Positions 1-8,980 are shown, counted from the stretch's first letter. The stretch is DNA of 64,000 nt from Paraburkholderia bannensis NBRC 103871 (GCF_000685015.1 NZ_BAYA01000014.1:124001-188000), one strand, 5' to 3'. The notes: generated from the sequence alone by a model not told the origin. Numbers and translations are program-made.

Positions 1-1657
1 GCTGAAGCTCAACGATATCGACACGATTTTCGGGCTGGTCGGTATTCCGATTACGGATCTCGCGCGGCTCGCGCAAGCGCAGGGCATGCGTTTCATCGGC
101 TTCCGTCACGAGCAGAACGCGGGCAATGCGGCCGCCGTCGCGGGCTATATGACGAAGAAGCCCGGCATCTGCCTGACCGTTTCCGCGCCTGGCTTTCTCA
201 ACGGCCTGACTGCGCTTGCGAATGCGACGACTAACTGCTTTCCGATGATCCTCATTAGCGGATCGAGCGAGCGTGAAATCGTCGACTTGCAGCAGGGCGA
301 TTACGAAGAGATGGATCAGCTGAATGCCGCTAAGCCCTATGCGAAAGCTGCGTATCGGGTGCTGCATGCGGAGGACATCGGCATCGGCGTGGCGCGCGCG
401 ATTCGCGCGGCGCTGTCCGGGCGGCCCGGCGGCGTGTATCTTGACCTGCCTGCCAAATTGCTGGCCCAGACGATCGACGCCGTAAAGGGCCAGCAGTCGC
501 TCATCAAGGTGGTCGACGCAGCGCCGCGACAGATACCCGCACCCGATGCGGTTCAACGTGCGATCGATACGATAAGGAATGCAAAGCGTCCGTTGATCCT
601 GCTCGGCAAGGGTGCGGCTTACGCGCAGGCCGATGCGCAGATTCGAGAGCTGGTGGAAAAGAGCGGCATCCCTTATCTGCCGATGTCGATGGCGAAGGGG
701 CTCTTGCCCGATACGCACGCGCAATCGGCCTCGGCGGCGCGCTCGTACGTACTCGCCGAAGCGGACGCGGTCGTGCTGATCGGCGCACGCCTGAACTGGC
801 TGCTGGCGCACGGCAAGGGCAAGACGTGGGGCGCACCGACGCCCAAGCGCTTTGTGCAGATCGATATTGCACCGACGGAAATCGACAGCAACGTCGCGAT
901 CGAAGCACCGCTGATCGGCGATATCGGATCGTGTGTGGAGGCACTCGTTGCAGGCCTGGGCGATCACTTCCCGCAGCCGCCCGCCGAATGGCTCGACGCA
1001 ATCGCCCAGCGCAAGAACGCGAACCTCGCCAAGATGGCCGCGACGCTCGACAAGAACCCGTCGCCGATGAATTTCCATAGCGCATTGCGCGCTATCCGCG
1101 ACGTGCTCAAGACGCGCCCCGACATCAACGTCGTGAACGAGGGGGCAAACACGCTCGATTACGCGCGCAGCATCATCGACATGGCGCAGCCGCGCAAGCG
1201 TTTCGACTCCGGTACGTGGGGAATCATGGGGATCGGGATGGGCTTCGCGATTGGCGCGGCTGTCACGAGCAGCACCCAGGTGGTGGCGATCGAAGGCGAC
1301 AGCGCATTCGGTTTCAGCGGCATGGAACTGGAAACGATCTGCCGCTACAACCTGCCGGTCTGCACCATCGTCTTCAATAACAACGGCGTCTATCGCGGCA
1401 CGGACGTGAACCCGACCGGCGGCGCCGACGTCGCGCCCACGGTGTTCGTGAAGAACGCGCGTTACGACAAGATGATCGAAGCCTTCGGCGGCGTGGGCCA
1501 TCAGGCGACGACCCCCGAAGAACTCACGCAGGCGCTGCTTGAAGCGATCGCATCGGGCAAGCCCACGCTCATCAACGCGGTGATTGACGAAACCGCGGGC
1601 ACGGAAAGCGGACGTCTCACGAACCTGAATCCGCAAAGCGCGGCGATGAAGAAATAA
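1..1657 (+). CDS. oxc: Oxalyl-CoA decarboxylase, 5' end cut by window edge
   Basis: Thiamine-pyrophosphate enzyme that converts oxalyl-CoA to formyl-CoA and CO2, working in a cycle with the CoA transferase encoded next door. The reading frame is open from base 2 and already reads as protein (DTIFGLVGIPITDL), so the true start lies outside the window; about 551 residues are visible, close to the full family length. The TPP-binding signature GDSAFGFSGMELETIC lies near nt 1310, followed by the NNNGVYRG segment. The central CoA/ADP-binding domain and the PYR domain are intact. It ends 70 bp before frc, in the same direction, consistent with one operon. Frc next door makes the decarboxylase call much safer than a generic acetolactate-synthase-like call. 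Confidence 0.95.
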   Translation, partial: LKLNDIDTIFGLVGIPITDLARLAQAQGMRFIGFRHEQNAGNAAAVAGYMTKKPGICLTVSAPGFLNGLTALANATTNCFPMILISGSSEREIVDLQQGDYEEMDQLNAAKPYAKAAYRVLHAEDIGIGVARAIRAALSGRPGGVYLDLPAKLLAQTIDAVKGQQSLIKVVDAAPRQIPAPDAVQRAIDTIRNAKRPLILLGKGAAYAQADAQIRELVEKSGIPYLPMSMAKGLLPDTHAQSASAARSYVLAEADAVVLIGARLNWLLAHGKGKTWGAPTPKRFVQIDIAPTEIDSNVAIEAPLIGDIGSCVEALVAGLGDHFPQPPAEWLDAIAQRKNANLAKMAATLDKNPSPMNFHSALRAIRDVLKTRPDINVVNEGANTLDYARSIIDMAQPRKRFDSGTWGIMGIGMGFAIGAAVTSSTQVVAIEGDSAFGFSGMELETICRYNLPVCTIVFNNNGVYRGTDVNPTGGADVAPTVFVKNARYDKMIEAFGGVGHQATTPEELTQALLEAIASGKPTLINAVIDETAGTESGRLTNLNPQSAAMKK

Positions 1658-1727
1658 GTCGCGGCGAATCACGATCAAAACTCGACATACACGAAGCGGT
1701 AAAACAGACACACCAGGAGATAAGGCC

Positions 1728-2978
1728 ATGAGCAACCCCCTCGACGGCATCAAGATTATCGACTTCACGCACGTACAGGCCGGCCCCGCGTGCACGCAAT
1801 TGCTCGCGTGGTTCGGCGCGGACGTCATCAAGGTGGAGCGCCCCGGCGCGGGCGACGTGACGCGCTCGCAACTGCGCGACATTCCCGAAGTCGACGCCCT
1901 GTATTTCACGATGCTCAACAGCAACAAGCGCTCGCTGACGCTCGACACCAAGAAGCCCGAAGGCAAGGAGGTGCTGGAGAAACTGATTCGCGAATCGGAT
2001 GTGATGGTCGAAAACTTCGGGCCGGGCGCGCTCGATCGCATGGGCTTTACCTGGGAGCGCATCAACGAACTCAATCCGAAGATGATCGTGGCGTCCGTGA
2101 AGGGCTTCAGCGAAGGCCATCATTACGACGATCTCAAGGTGTACGAAAACGTGGCGCAATGCGCAGGCGGCGCGGCGTCGACGACGGGCTTCTGGGACGG
2201 CCCGCCCACGGTGAGCGCCGCGGCGCTCGGCGACAGCAATACCGGCATGCACCTGGCCATCGGCATTCTCACGGCGCTGATTGGCCGCGACAAGACTGGC
2301 AAGGGTCAGAAGGTGGCGGTCTCGATGCAGGACAGCGTCATCAACCTGTGCCGCGTGAAGTTGCGCGACCAGCAGCGGCTCGATCGCATCGGCTATCTTG
2401 AGGAGTACCCACAGTATCCGCATGGCAGCTTCAGCGACGTCGTGCCGCGTGGCGGTAATGCGGGTGGCGGCGGGCAGCCGGGCTGGGTGCTCAAATGCAA
2501 GGGTTGGGAGACCGACCCGAATGCGTACATCTACTTCACGGTGCAGGGCCATGCATGGGAGCCGATTTGCCATGCACTCGGCAAGCCGGAATGGATCAAC
2601 GATCCCAACTACAGCACGGCGCAGGCGCGTCAGCCGCATATCTTCGATATTTTCGCGACCATCGAAGCCTGGCTCTCCGACAAGACCAAGTTCGAGGCCG
2701 TGGACATCCTGCGCAAATTCGATATTCCGTGCGCGCCGGTGCTGAGCATGAAGGAGCTGGCGAACGATCCGTCACTGCGCGCGAGCGGCACGATTGTCGA
2801 AGTCCCGCACAAGGAGCGCGGTTCGTACCTCACGGTTGGCAGCCCGATCAAGTTCTCGGATCTGCGCCCGGAAATCAAGGGCTCGCCGCTGCTGGGCGAA
2901 CATACCGACGAAGTGCTGTCCGACCTTGGCTATACGCCGCAGCAGATTGCGGCGCTGCATGAGGTGCGCGCGGTCTGA
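1728..2978 (+). CDS. frc: Formyl-CoA:oxalate CoA-transferase
   Basis: Class III CoA transferase that moves CoA from formyl-CoA to oxalate, producing oxalyl-CoA for Oxc and releasing formate. The protein has 416 residues. It opens with DGIKIIDFTHVQAGPAC, characteristic of the family, and carries the catalytic aspartate in ALGDSNTG at residue 169, the position known from Oxalobacter formigenes Frc. The mobile glycine loop (GGNAGGGGQPGW) is present near residue 250. Compared with what I recall of the Oxalobacter protein, a short loop just before the glycine loop is missing about a dozen residues. A GGAGA ribosome site lies upstream of the ATG. Assignment to Frc rather than another CaiB-type transferase rests on the catalytic region and the oxc neighbour. 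Confidence 0.95.
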   Translation: MSNPLDGIKIIDFTHVQAGPACTQLLAWFGADVIKVERPGAGDVTRSQLRDIPEVDALYFTMLNSNKRSLTLDTKKPEGKEVLEKLIRESDVMVENFGPGALDRMGFTWERINELNPKMIVASVKGFSEGHHYDDLKVYENVAQCAGGAASTTGFWDGPPTVSAAALGDSNTGMHLAIGILTALIGRDKTGKGQKVAVSMQDSVINLCRVKLRDQQRLDRIGYLEEYPQYPHGSFSDVVPRGGNAGGGGQPGWVLKCKGWETDPNAYIYFTVQGHAWEPICHALGKPEWINDPNYSTAQARQPHIFDIFATIEAWLSDKTKFEAVDILRKFDIPCAPVLSMKELANDPSLRASGTIVEVPHKERGSYLTVGSPIKFSDLRPEIKGSPLLGEHTDEVLSDLGYTPQQIAALHEVRAV

Positions 2979-3089
2979 AGCCGGGTGCAGTCGCGTTGTT
3001 GAAAAGGAGCGGCGAATGATGCGCGAGCCTGCGAGCTGGCGCACCATTCGACCGCAACCGGAAAACCTGTTCCCCACACGGTCAACGCC

Positions 3090-3530
3090 ATGTCATCAGC
3101 TATCGACTTCGCGCAGCTCGCCGACGCTATCGGCGATGCGGTCGTTATCTCCGACGCCGCCGGCGACATCACCTACTGGAATCCCGCTGCGACCCGCATG
3201 TTCGGCTACACGGTCGAAGAGGCGCTAGGCAGGACGCTTGATCTCATCATTCCGGAGCGCTTGCGCGGCCGGCATTGGGAGGGCTACCGGAAGACGATGG
3301 CGACGGGACAGACGCGCTATGGCAATGATGTGCTGCGCGTGCCTGCCGTAGACAAGAGCGGACGTGCATTGTCGATCGCGTTCACCGTCGCGCTCTTGCG
3401 CGATCCGCAAGGCACGTTGAACGGCATCGTCGCCGTCATTCGCGACGAGACGGCGCGCTTCCAGGAAGAGCGCAATCTGCGCAAGCGCGTCACGGAACTC
3501 GAAGCACTGGCAAATGCACCGCAGTCCTGA
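3090..3530 (+). CDS. Single PAS-domain protein in the oxalate operon
   Basis: A 146-residue protein that is almost only a PAS domain (residues about 5-125; core motifs DAVVISDAAGDITYWNPAA and MFGYTVEEALGRTLDLIIPE), with a short coiled-coil-like tail rich in Arg and Glu (residues 125-142). No kinase, cyclase or DNA-binding output is attached, so it is probably a small sensor or partner protein. It sits between frc and pntA in the same direction, with only 111 bp and 63 bp of spacing, so it is likely co-transcribed. The ATG at 3090 has no good ribosome site; a strong one (AAAGGAGC) lies about 80 bp upstream but precedes ATGs in a different frame. Ligand unknown. Confidence 0.8.
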   Translation: MSSAIDFAQLADAIGDAVVISDAAGDITYWNPAATRMFGYTVEEALGRTLDLIIPERLRGRHWEGYRKTMATGQTRYGNDVLRVPAVDKSGRALSIAFTVALLRDPQGTLNGIVAVIRDETARFQEERNLRKRVTELEALANAPQS

Positions 3531-3593
3531 TGTTCGCGTGCGTGTGCAGTAGAAGTAGAACATAAAGAACATAACGTTCAGGAGACAGTCGGC

Positions 3594-5171
3594 ATGGCGA
3601 TGACCGTCGCGATACCGCGCGAAATATTCGAAGGCGAGCGTCGAGTGGCTGCCACGCCGGAAAGCGTGGCGCACTTGCTCAAGCTGGGCTATGTGGTCGA
3701 AGTGCAGGCCGGTGCAGGCGAGAGCGCTTCTTTCAGCGATGAAGCGTATCGCGCAGCAGGCGCCTGCATCGTCGAAGACGCACTCGAACTCTGGAGCAGC
3801 GCGGACATCGTGCTCAAGGTGCGTCCGCCTTCGCTCGACGAAGCGCAGCGCCTGAAACCGGGCGCGACGCTGATAGGCTTTATCTGGCCCGCGCAACAGG
3901 ATGCGTTGCTCGATGCACTCGCGGCGCGTGGTGCTACCGTGCTCGCCGTAGACTGCGTGCCACGCATCTCTCGTGCGCAGAAGCTCGACGCGTTGAGCTC
4001 AATGGCGAACATGGCGGGCTACCGCGCCGTGATCGAAGCCGCGCAGTATTTCGGACGCGTTTTCACTGGGCAGATCACGGCCGCGGGGAAAATGCCGCCT
4101 GCAAAGGTGCTCGTGATCGGCGCAGGCGTGGCCGGTCTGGCGGCGATTGGGGCAGCGCGCGGGCTCGGCGCGATCGTGCGTGCATTCGATACGCGTCCCG
4201 AAGTCGGGCAGCAGATCGAGAGCATGGGCGCGGAGTTCCTCACTGTGGAACTCGAAGAAGAAGGCGGCGGTGCGGGTGGCTACGCGAAGCAGATGAGCGC
4301 GAAGTTCATCGAAGCGGAAATGGCCCTGTTCAAGGTCCAGGCCGCCGAGGTCGACATCATCGTGACTACCGCGCTGATTCCTGGCAAGCCCGCGCCGCGC
4401 CTGATCGATGCGCAGACCGTTGCCTGCCTGCGGGCAGGGAGCGTGATTGTCGACCTGGCGGCAGAGCAGGGCGGCAACTGCGAATTGACGCGTGCGGGCG
4501 AGGTGGTGCGCGCGCATGGCGTGACGATCGTCGGATTCACGGATTTGCCAAGCCGGATGGCGAACCAGTCGAGCCTGCTCTATGCGACCAACCTCAGGCA
4601 TCTGCTGACTGACCTCACGGTCAATAAGGATGGCGAATTAAAGATTGACATGGACGACGTGGTGCAGCGTGGCGCCACGGTCATGCTCAAAGGCGAATTG
4701 TGCTGGCCCGCGCCGCCCGTGCAGATGCCCGCGCCCGTTGCTGCGCAGGCCGGGGCCTCCAGGCCTGCCCCTTCGTCATTGCCTGCGAACGATTCCGCCG
4801 GGGAACCGTCGACTAGCGCAGGACGCCGCGGCATGGGCGGCCTTGTCGCGCTTGTCTGCATTGCGGTGCTCTTGCTTGCGCTGGGCGCAATCGCGCCGCC
4901 TGCGTTCGTCGCGCATTTCACGGTGTTCGTACTGGCCGTGTTTGTCGGTTATCAGGTGGTCTGGAACGTCACGCCCTCGCTGCATACGCCGCTCATGAGC
5001 GTCACCAACGCGATCAGCGGAATCATCGTGATCGGCGCATTGCTTCATCCTGTTGGCCACAATGCGCTCGTCAGTGTTCTCGCGGGTGTTGCGCTAGTGG
5101 TTGCGACCATCAATATTGCAGGCGGCTTTCTGGTGACCCAGCGCATGCTGAAGATGTTCCAACGAACCTGA
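3594..5171 (+). CDS. pntA: NAD(P) transhydrogenase, alpha subunit (fused domain I plus membrane part)
   Basis: Proton-translocating transhydrogenase subunit alpha of 525 residues, the single-chain form as in E. coli rather than the split PntAA/PntAB form. The N-terminal NAD(H)-binding domain I starts AIPREIFEGERRVAATPE and contains the Rossmann loop VLVIGAGVAGLAAIG near residue 172 and the RQD-like region around SSMANMAGYRAV. An Ala/Pro/Ser linker (residues 385-420) leads to hydrophobic segments in the last 110 residues. A GGAGA ribosome site precedes the ATG. The gene stops 9 bp before pntB. Its place inside an oxalate operon suggests that NADPH supply is co-regulated with oxalate use; that link is inference. 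Confidence 0.95.
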   Translation: MAMTVAIPREIFEGERRVAATPESVAHLLKLGYVVEVQAGAGESASFSDEAYRAAGACIVEDALELWSSADIVLKVRPPSLDEAQRLKPGATLIGFIWPAQQDALLDALAARGATVLAVDCVPRISRAQKLDALSSMANMAGYRAVIEAAQYFGRVFTGQITAAGKMPPAKVLVIGAGVAGLAAIGAARGLGAIVRAFDTRPEVGQQIESMGAEFLTVELEEEGGGAGGYAKQMSAKFIEAEMALFKVQAAEVDIIVTTALIPGKPAPRLIDAQTVACLRAGSVIVDLAAEQGGNCELTRAGEVVRAHGVTIVGFTDLPSRMANQSSLLYATNLRHLLTDLTVNKDGELKIDMDDVVQRGATVMLKGELCWPAPPVQMPAPVAAQAGASRPAPSSLPANDSAGEPSTSAGRRGMGGLVALVCIAVLLLALGAIAPPAFVAHFTVFVLAVFVGYQVVWNVTPSLHTPLMSVTNAISGIIVIGALLHPVGHNALVSVLAGVALVVATINIAGGFLVTQRMLKMFQRT

Positions 5172-5180
5172 GGAGACGTC

Positions 5181-6575
5181 ATGCTGAATGGAATCGGCAA
5201 TATGGCGTGGCTGGGCGCGGCGACGCTGTTCATTCTCAGCCTGCGCGGACTGAGCCATCCTGCGAGCGCACGCCGCGGCAACCTCTATGGTGTGTGCGGG
5301 ATGACGATTGCGGTACTGGCGGCGTTGCTGGTGACGCGCGGCGCGGGTCTGAGCGTGGCGGTTGGCGCGGCGCTCGTGGGCGGCGGAATCGGCACGGTGC
5401 TGGCGCGGCGTGTAGAGATGACGCAGATGCCGCAACTTGTCGCGGTGCTGCACAGCTTTGTCGGCCTGGCGGCGACCTTGATTGCGTTTGCCAACGCGCT
5501 GTCGCCGGCGGCGACATCGAGTGTTGTCGAACGCGCGATTCACGATACCGAGATCTACGTGGGCGCGTTTATCGGCACGATTACGTTCACGGGTTCGATC
5601 GTCGCGTTTCTCAAGCTGCAAGGCACCGTGGGCGGCAAGCCGCTCATGCTGCCTGCGCGGCACGTCATGAATGCGGCAGCGCTCGCGGTGTGCGTCGTGC
5701 TTGGCTATCTTTTCGTGAGCGCGACAGACGGCGCGCAGGCGCTCATGGCGCTTGGCATCATGTGCGTGATTGCGGCGGCGCTGGGCGTGCATCTCGTGCT
5801 GGCGATCGGCGGAGCCGACATGCCCGTGGTCGTGTCGATGCTCAACAGCTATTCAGGTTGGGCGGCGGCCGCGACGGGCTTCATGCTCGATAACGATCTG
5901 CTGGTGACGACGGGCGCGCTGGTCGGTTCGAGCGGCGCGATCCTCAGCTACATCATGTGCCGCGCGATGAACCGCAGCTTTGTGTCGGTGATCCTGGGAG
6001 GCTTCGGTGCGGTGGCTGCCACGGCAAGTGCCGCGCCGCAAGGCGAGGTGGTCGCGACTACGGTCGACGAAGTGGGTTCGCTGCTGCGCGATGCGTCCGA
6101 AGTCGTGATCGTACCGGGCTATGGCATGGCGGTGGCCCAGGCGCAAGGCACCATCAGCGAAATCACACGCCGTTTGCGCGCACAGGGCGTGCGGGTGCGA
6201 TTCGGCATTCATCCGGTGGCGGGGCGTCTGCCGGGGCACATGAACGTGCTGCTCGCCGAAGCGAAAGTGCCCTATGACATCGTGCTCGAAATGGATGAGA
6301 TCAACCATGACTTCACGAGTACCGATGTGGTGCTCGTGATCGGCGCGAACGATATCGTCAATCCCGGCGCGCAGGAGGACGCCGCCAGTCCGATCGCCGG
6401 CATGCCCGTGCTGGAAGTCTGGAAGGCGCGCACGGTGGTGGTCTCGAAGCGCAGCATGGCGACGGGCTACGCGGGCGTGGACAATCCGCTGTTCTATAAG
6501 GACAACACACGAATGTTGTTCGGCGACGCGAAAGGCAGCGTCGATGCGCTGCTCAGGCAGCTTGAGACGGCCTGA
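5181..6575 (+). CDS. pntB: NAD(P) transhydrogenase, beta subunit
   Basis: Integral-membrane beta subunit (464 residues) that carries the proton channel and the NADP(H)-binding domain III. The first 270 residues are a series of hydrophobic helices (for example VAVLHSFVGLAATLIAFANA). The C-terminal 190 residues form domain III: VIVPGYGMAVAQAQ starts the NADP-binding fold, followed by RFGIHPVAGRLPGHMNVLLA and the terminal KRSMATGYAGVDNPLF motif, all typical of the family. The AGGAGACGTC ribosome site is placed directly before the ATG, 9 bp after pntA. Partner of the upstream gene in the same membrane complex. Confidence 0.96.
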   Translation: MLNGIGNMAWLGAATLFILSLRGLSHPASARRGNLYGVCGMTIAVLAALLVTRGAGLSVAVGAALVGGGIGTVLARRVEMTQMPQLVAVLHSFVGLAATLIAFANALSPAATSSVVERAIHDTEIYVGAFIGTITFTGSIVAFLKLQGTVGGKPLMLPARHVMNAAALAVCVVLGYLFVSATDGAQALMALGIMCVIAAALGVHLVLAIGGADMPVVVSMLNSYSGWAAAATGFMLDNDLLVTTGALVGSSGAILSYIMCRAMNRSFVSVILGGFGAVAATASAAPQGEVVATTVDEVGSLLRDASEVVIVPGYGMAVAQAQGTISEITRRLRAQGVRVRFGIHPVAGRLPGHMNVLLAEAKVPYDIVLEMDEINHDFTSTDVVLVIGANDIVNPGAQEDAASPIAGMPVLEVWKARTVVVSKRSMATGYAGVDNPLFYKDNTRMLFGDAKGSVDALLRQLETA

Positions 6576-6650
6576 GGCCGCTTGAGGCAGTTTGAGACCG
6601 CTTGACGCTGGCGATGACGCCAGCACGTCAACACATGGAGAGAGACAACC

Positions 6651-7988
6651 GTGCCACACACCGATCGCATCGAAGCCCCCTATACGGCTCGACGCCATAA
6701 CCGCTGGGTGCAGCTCGTGGCGGGCATTGCCTGCATGGGCCTCGTCGCCAATCTGCAGTATGCATGGACGCTTTTTGTCGTGCCGATGGATGCGCGTCAC
6801 CACTGGGGGCAGGCCGCGATCCAGCTCGCGTTCTCGCTGTTCATCGTCACGGAAACGTGGCTCGTGCCGGTCGAAGGCTGGCTCGTGGATCGCTTCGGGC
6901 CGCGTCCCGTCGTGATGGGGGGCGCATGTTGCGTGGCGCTGGGCTGGCTGCTCGACGCGTGGGCGCCCGCGCTGCCGGTGCTCTACGTTGCGGCGGTGAT
7001 CTCCGGTATCGGCGCGGGCTGTGTGTACGGCACGTGCGTCGGCACGGCGCTCAAGTGGTTCCCGGATCGGCGGGGCCTTGCTGCGGGCATGACGGCCGCA
7101 GGCTTTGGTGCGGGCGCGGCGCTGACCGTCATTCCGATTTCGCGCATGATCCAGCACTCGGGCTATGAGGCCGCTTTCATTTTCTTCGGAATCCTGCAAG
7201 GTGCGTGCATCTTCGCGCTTGCACTGGTGATGGTGCGGCCCAGGCCGCCCGCGCAGGCGGTGCGCGTGAAGCGCGTTGTCGCGACGAAGACGGATTACAC
7301 CACGCAGCAGATGGTGCGCGCGCCGTTGTTCTGGGTGATGTACGCGATGTTCGTCTGCGTGGCGACGGGCGGCATCATCGCGACGGCGCAGATCGGGCCG
7401 ATCGCGAAATCGTATGGGTTTGCCACCATGCCGGTGGCGTTCATGAGTATTTCGCTGCCGCTGCTCACGATGACGCTGTCGATCAACAATCTTTGCAACG
7501 GCTTCACGCGCCCGTTGTGCGGCCTGATTTCGGATCGCATCGGTCGCGAGAACACCATGTTCATCACCTTCCTGGGCGAAGGGCTCGCATTGCTGGGACT
7601 GCGATACTTTGGGCACGACCCGTATCTGTTCATGCTTTTCTCGGGGCTCGTGTTCCTGTTTTACGGCGACATTTTTTCGAATTTCCCCGCAACCTGTGCC
7701 GATACCTTCGGCGCGCGCTACGCGGCGGGCAACGCGGGCACGCTCTATACGGCGAAGGGAACTGCTGCGCTACTCGTGCCGGTTGCGACGCTGCTCGCGT
7801 TGCATGGCGGCTGGAACAGCGTATTCGAATTTGCGGCGTGTATCGCGATGTTGGCGGGCGTGTGCGCGAAGGTCGTATTGCAGCCGATGCGCAGGCGGTG
7901 GATCTTTCAATCGGCTGCGCCCGGGGTTGCGTCCGAAGTGCGTCCTGAACTGGCGTTCAACGCCGAGCCTTTGCGCTCGCAGAAATAG
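6651..7988 (+). CDS. MFS transporter, oxalate/formate antiporter type (GTG start)
   Basis: A 445-residue 12-helix major facilitator. Operon position directly after oxc-frc-pntAB and the sequence (QLVAGIACMGLVANLQYAWT at the N-terminus, DRFGPRPVVMGG in the loop 2-3 signature, ISDRIGRENTM in the central repeat signature) place it in the oxalate:formate antiporter group, which exchanges oxalate for the formate made by the pathway and so gains energy. Substrate is inferred from context. The GTG start is chosen because GGAGAGAGACAACC lies just before it. A 7-bp hairpin (6607-6624) with no T-run sits between pntB and this gene. Convergent to the next small gene. Confidence 0.85.
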   Translation: MPHTDRIEAPYTARRHNRWVQLVAGIACMGLVANLQYAWTLFVVPMDARHHWGQAAIQLAFSLFIVTETWLVPVEGWLVDRFGPRPVVMGGACCVALGWLLDAWAPALPVLYVAAVISGIGAGCVYGTCVGTALKWFPDRRGLAAGMTAAGFGAGAALTVIPISRMIQHSGYEAAFIFFGILQGACIFALALVMVRPRPPAQAVRVKRVVATKTDYTTQQMVRAPLFWVMYAMFVCVATGGIIATAQIGPIAKSYGFATMPVAFMSISLPLLTMTLSINNLCNGFTRPLCGLISDRIGRENTMFITFLGEGLALLGLRYFGHDPYLFMLFSGLVFLFYGDIFSNFPATCADTFGARYAAGNAGTLYTAKGTAALLVPVATLLALHGGWNSVFEFAACIAMLAGVCAKVVLQPMRRRWIFQSAAPGVASEVRPELAFNAEPLRSQK

Positions 7989-7997
7989 CCGTAACGT

Positions 7998-8312
7998 TTA
8001 GATGGCCGCTTTGCGTCGACGGCGCGAAGCCGCCGCACACGCATTGCCCGCACGCGAGCGCAACGCACGAACCAGCTTCATGGCAGACGCGCTGGCTCGC
8101 ACGCGCGAGCGGCGCACGCGACGGGTATCGGTGCGGGCCTGGTCACGGCGCGGGTCAGTCTCGTCAGGGAGTTCGACTTCAGTGAGCGAGCCATAGCGGC
8201 CTGCGTTCTGGCCGCGCTCGATCAACGCGGCTGGCAGGCGCGTCGCGATCATCCAGGTCGCCGTAGCGCCGAAGCCGACGGCAACGATCGCGGCGATGAC
8301 GACAATTTCCAT
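7998..8312 (-). CDS. Small membrane-anchored basic protein, unknown function
   Basis: A 104-residue protein with one N-terminal hydrophobic helix (MEIVVIAAIVAVGFGATATW) followed by a hydrophilic tail that becomes very Arg-rich at the end. I chose the ATG at 8312 because GGAG lies 6-9 bases upstream; an upstream ATG at 8429 would add an implausible leader. It converges on the MFS gene with only 9 bp between stops. I do not recognise a family. The topology suggests a bitopic inner-membrane protein with a cytoplasmic basic tail. Confidence 0.5.
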   Translation of the reverse strand: MEIVVIAAIVAVGFGATATWMIATRLPAALIERGQNAGRYGSLTEVELPDETDPRRDQARTDTRRVRRSRVRASASAMKLVRALRSRAGNACAAASRRRRKAAI

Positions 8313-8439
8313 TCGGTCTCCATTCGTTTGGGTGTCGCGTTGCGGGTTCGATTCAATGTATCCAGAAGAATATATCGCTTCGATACGAACGAGGAGATCA
8401 GAATAGAAGGAAGGAGAGGGAAACAGCAAAGCAGAAATG

Positions 8440-8469
8440 AAAAAAGCCAGCTAGAAAGCTGGCTTTTTT
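8440..8469 (-). terminator. Terminator of downstream tRNA-Leu copy
   Basis: Perfect inverted repeat AAAAAAGCCAGCT / AGCTGGCTTTTTT with a tiny loop, starting about 10 bases past the CCA end of the tRNA at 8479. Its T-run is read on the minus strand; the A-run on the other side makes it symmetrical. Confidence 0.9.
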
Positions 8470-8478
8470 CATGAATCT

Positions 8479-8565
8479 TGGTGCCCAAGAGAGGACTCGA
8501 ACCTCCACAGTGTTGCCACCGCCAGGACCTGAACCTGGTGCGTCTACCAATTCCGCCACCTGGGC
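8479..8565 (-). tRNA. tRNA-Leu (anticodon CAG)
   Basis: 87-nt class II tRNA. Reading the minus strand it starts GCCCAGGTGGCGGAATTGG, has the anticodon stem CCAGG/CCTGG around loop TTCAGGT (anticodon CAG), a long variable arm, the T-loop TTCGAGT and an encoded CCA. The 5' and 3' acceptor arms (GCCCAGG ... TTTGGGC-type pairing, here CTTGGGC) match apart from a wobble. CAG reads CUG, the dominant Leu codon in GC-rich genomes. Identical to the copy at 8894-8980. Confidence 0.97.
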
Positions 8566-8742
8566 AAGGTGTCGCTTACTACTTGTTGCTGCGCTGTGTC
8601 GTGCAGCAGAGAGCGAAATTCTAGCGCATCTGCAGAGCTTGTCAATAGATGTTTTCAAAAAATCTTCACATCGCGGAAGATCTGCGTTCTCGCGCCTCGC
8701 AGCATGAGAGAGAAGGCCTCGTTGCGGAGACAAAAAACAAAA

Positions 8743-8774
8743 GCCCGGCAGAGCAGGGTGTGCTGTTGCCGGGC
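8743..8774 (-). terminator. Hairpin with T-run between the two tRNA-Leu genes
   Basis: Arms GCCCGGCA (8743-8750) and TGCCGGGC (8767-8774), 8 bp, loop of 16. On the minus strand the stem is followed by TTTTGTTTTTTG (8731-8742 complement). It lies between the two tRNA genes, so it would act as a second stop after the upstream tRNA or as the end of a short unannotated transcript. Confidence 0.6.
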
Positions 8775-8854
8775 CGCTGGCGAATCGACTTCAAGACGAC
8801 TTCGATGCGAGCGCAACCACTCGCGAGTCGGGATGAGCCAGGACGACAGAAATG

Positions 8855-8884
8855 AAAAAAGCCAGCTAGAAAGCTGGCTTTTTT
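8855..8884 (-). terminator. Terminator of upstream tRNA-Leu copy
   Basis: Same hairpin as at 8440-8469 (arms AAAAAAGCCAGCT / AGCTGGCTTTTTT), placed 9 bases past the end of the tRNA at 8894. The presence of a strong terminator in each unit implies that the two tRNAs are separate transcription units. Confidence 0.9.
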
Positions 8885-8893
8885 CATGAATCT

Positions 8894-8980
8894 TGGTGCC
8901 CAAGAGAGGACTCGAACCTCCACAGTGTTGCCACCGCCAGGACCTGAACCTGGTGCGTCTACCAATTCCGCCACCTGGGC
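8894..8980 (-). tRNA. tRNA-Leu (anticodon CAG), second copy
   Basis: 87-nt tRNA identical in sequence to the one at 8479-8565, with encoded CCA and anticodon loop TTCAGGT. It is the first of the pair in transcription order. Confidence 0.97.

Noticed and set aside
1617..2639. Long open frame on the minus strand opposite frc (about 340 codons)
   Set aside because: Shadow of the frc codons: Arg/His/Ala-rich, no domain, and frc itself is a clear gene.
5853..7616. 587-codon minus-strand frame over pntB and the MFS gene
   Set aside because: Antisense to two membrane-protein genes; Arg/His-rich, no hydrophobic pattern.
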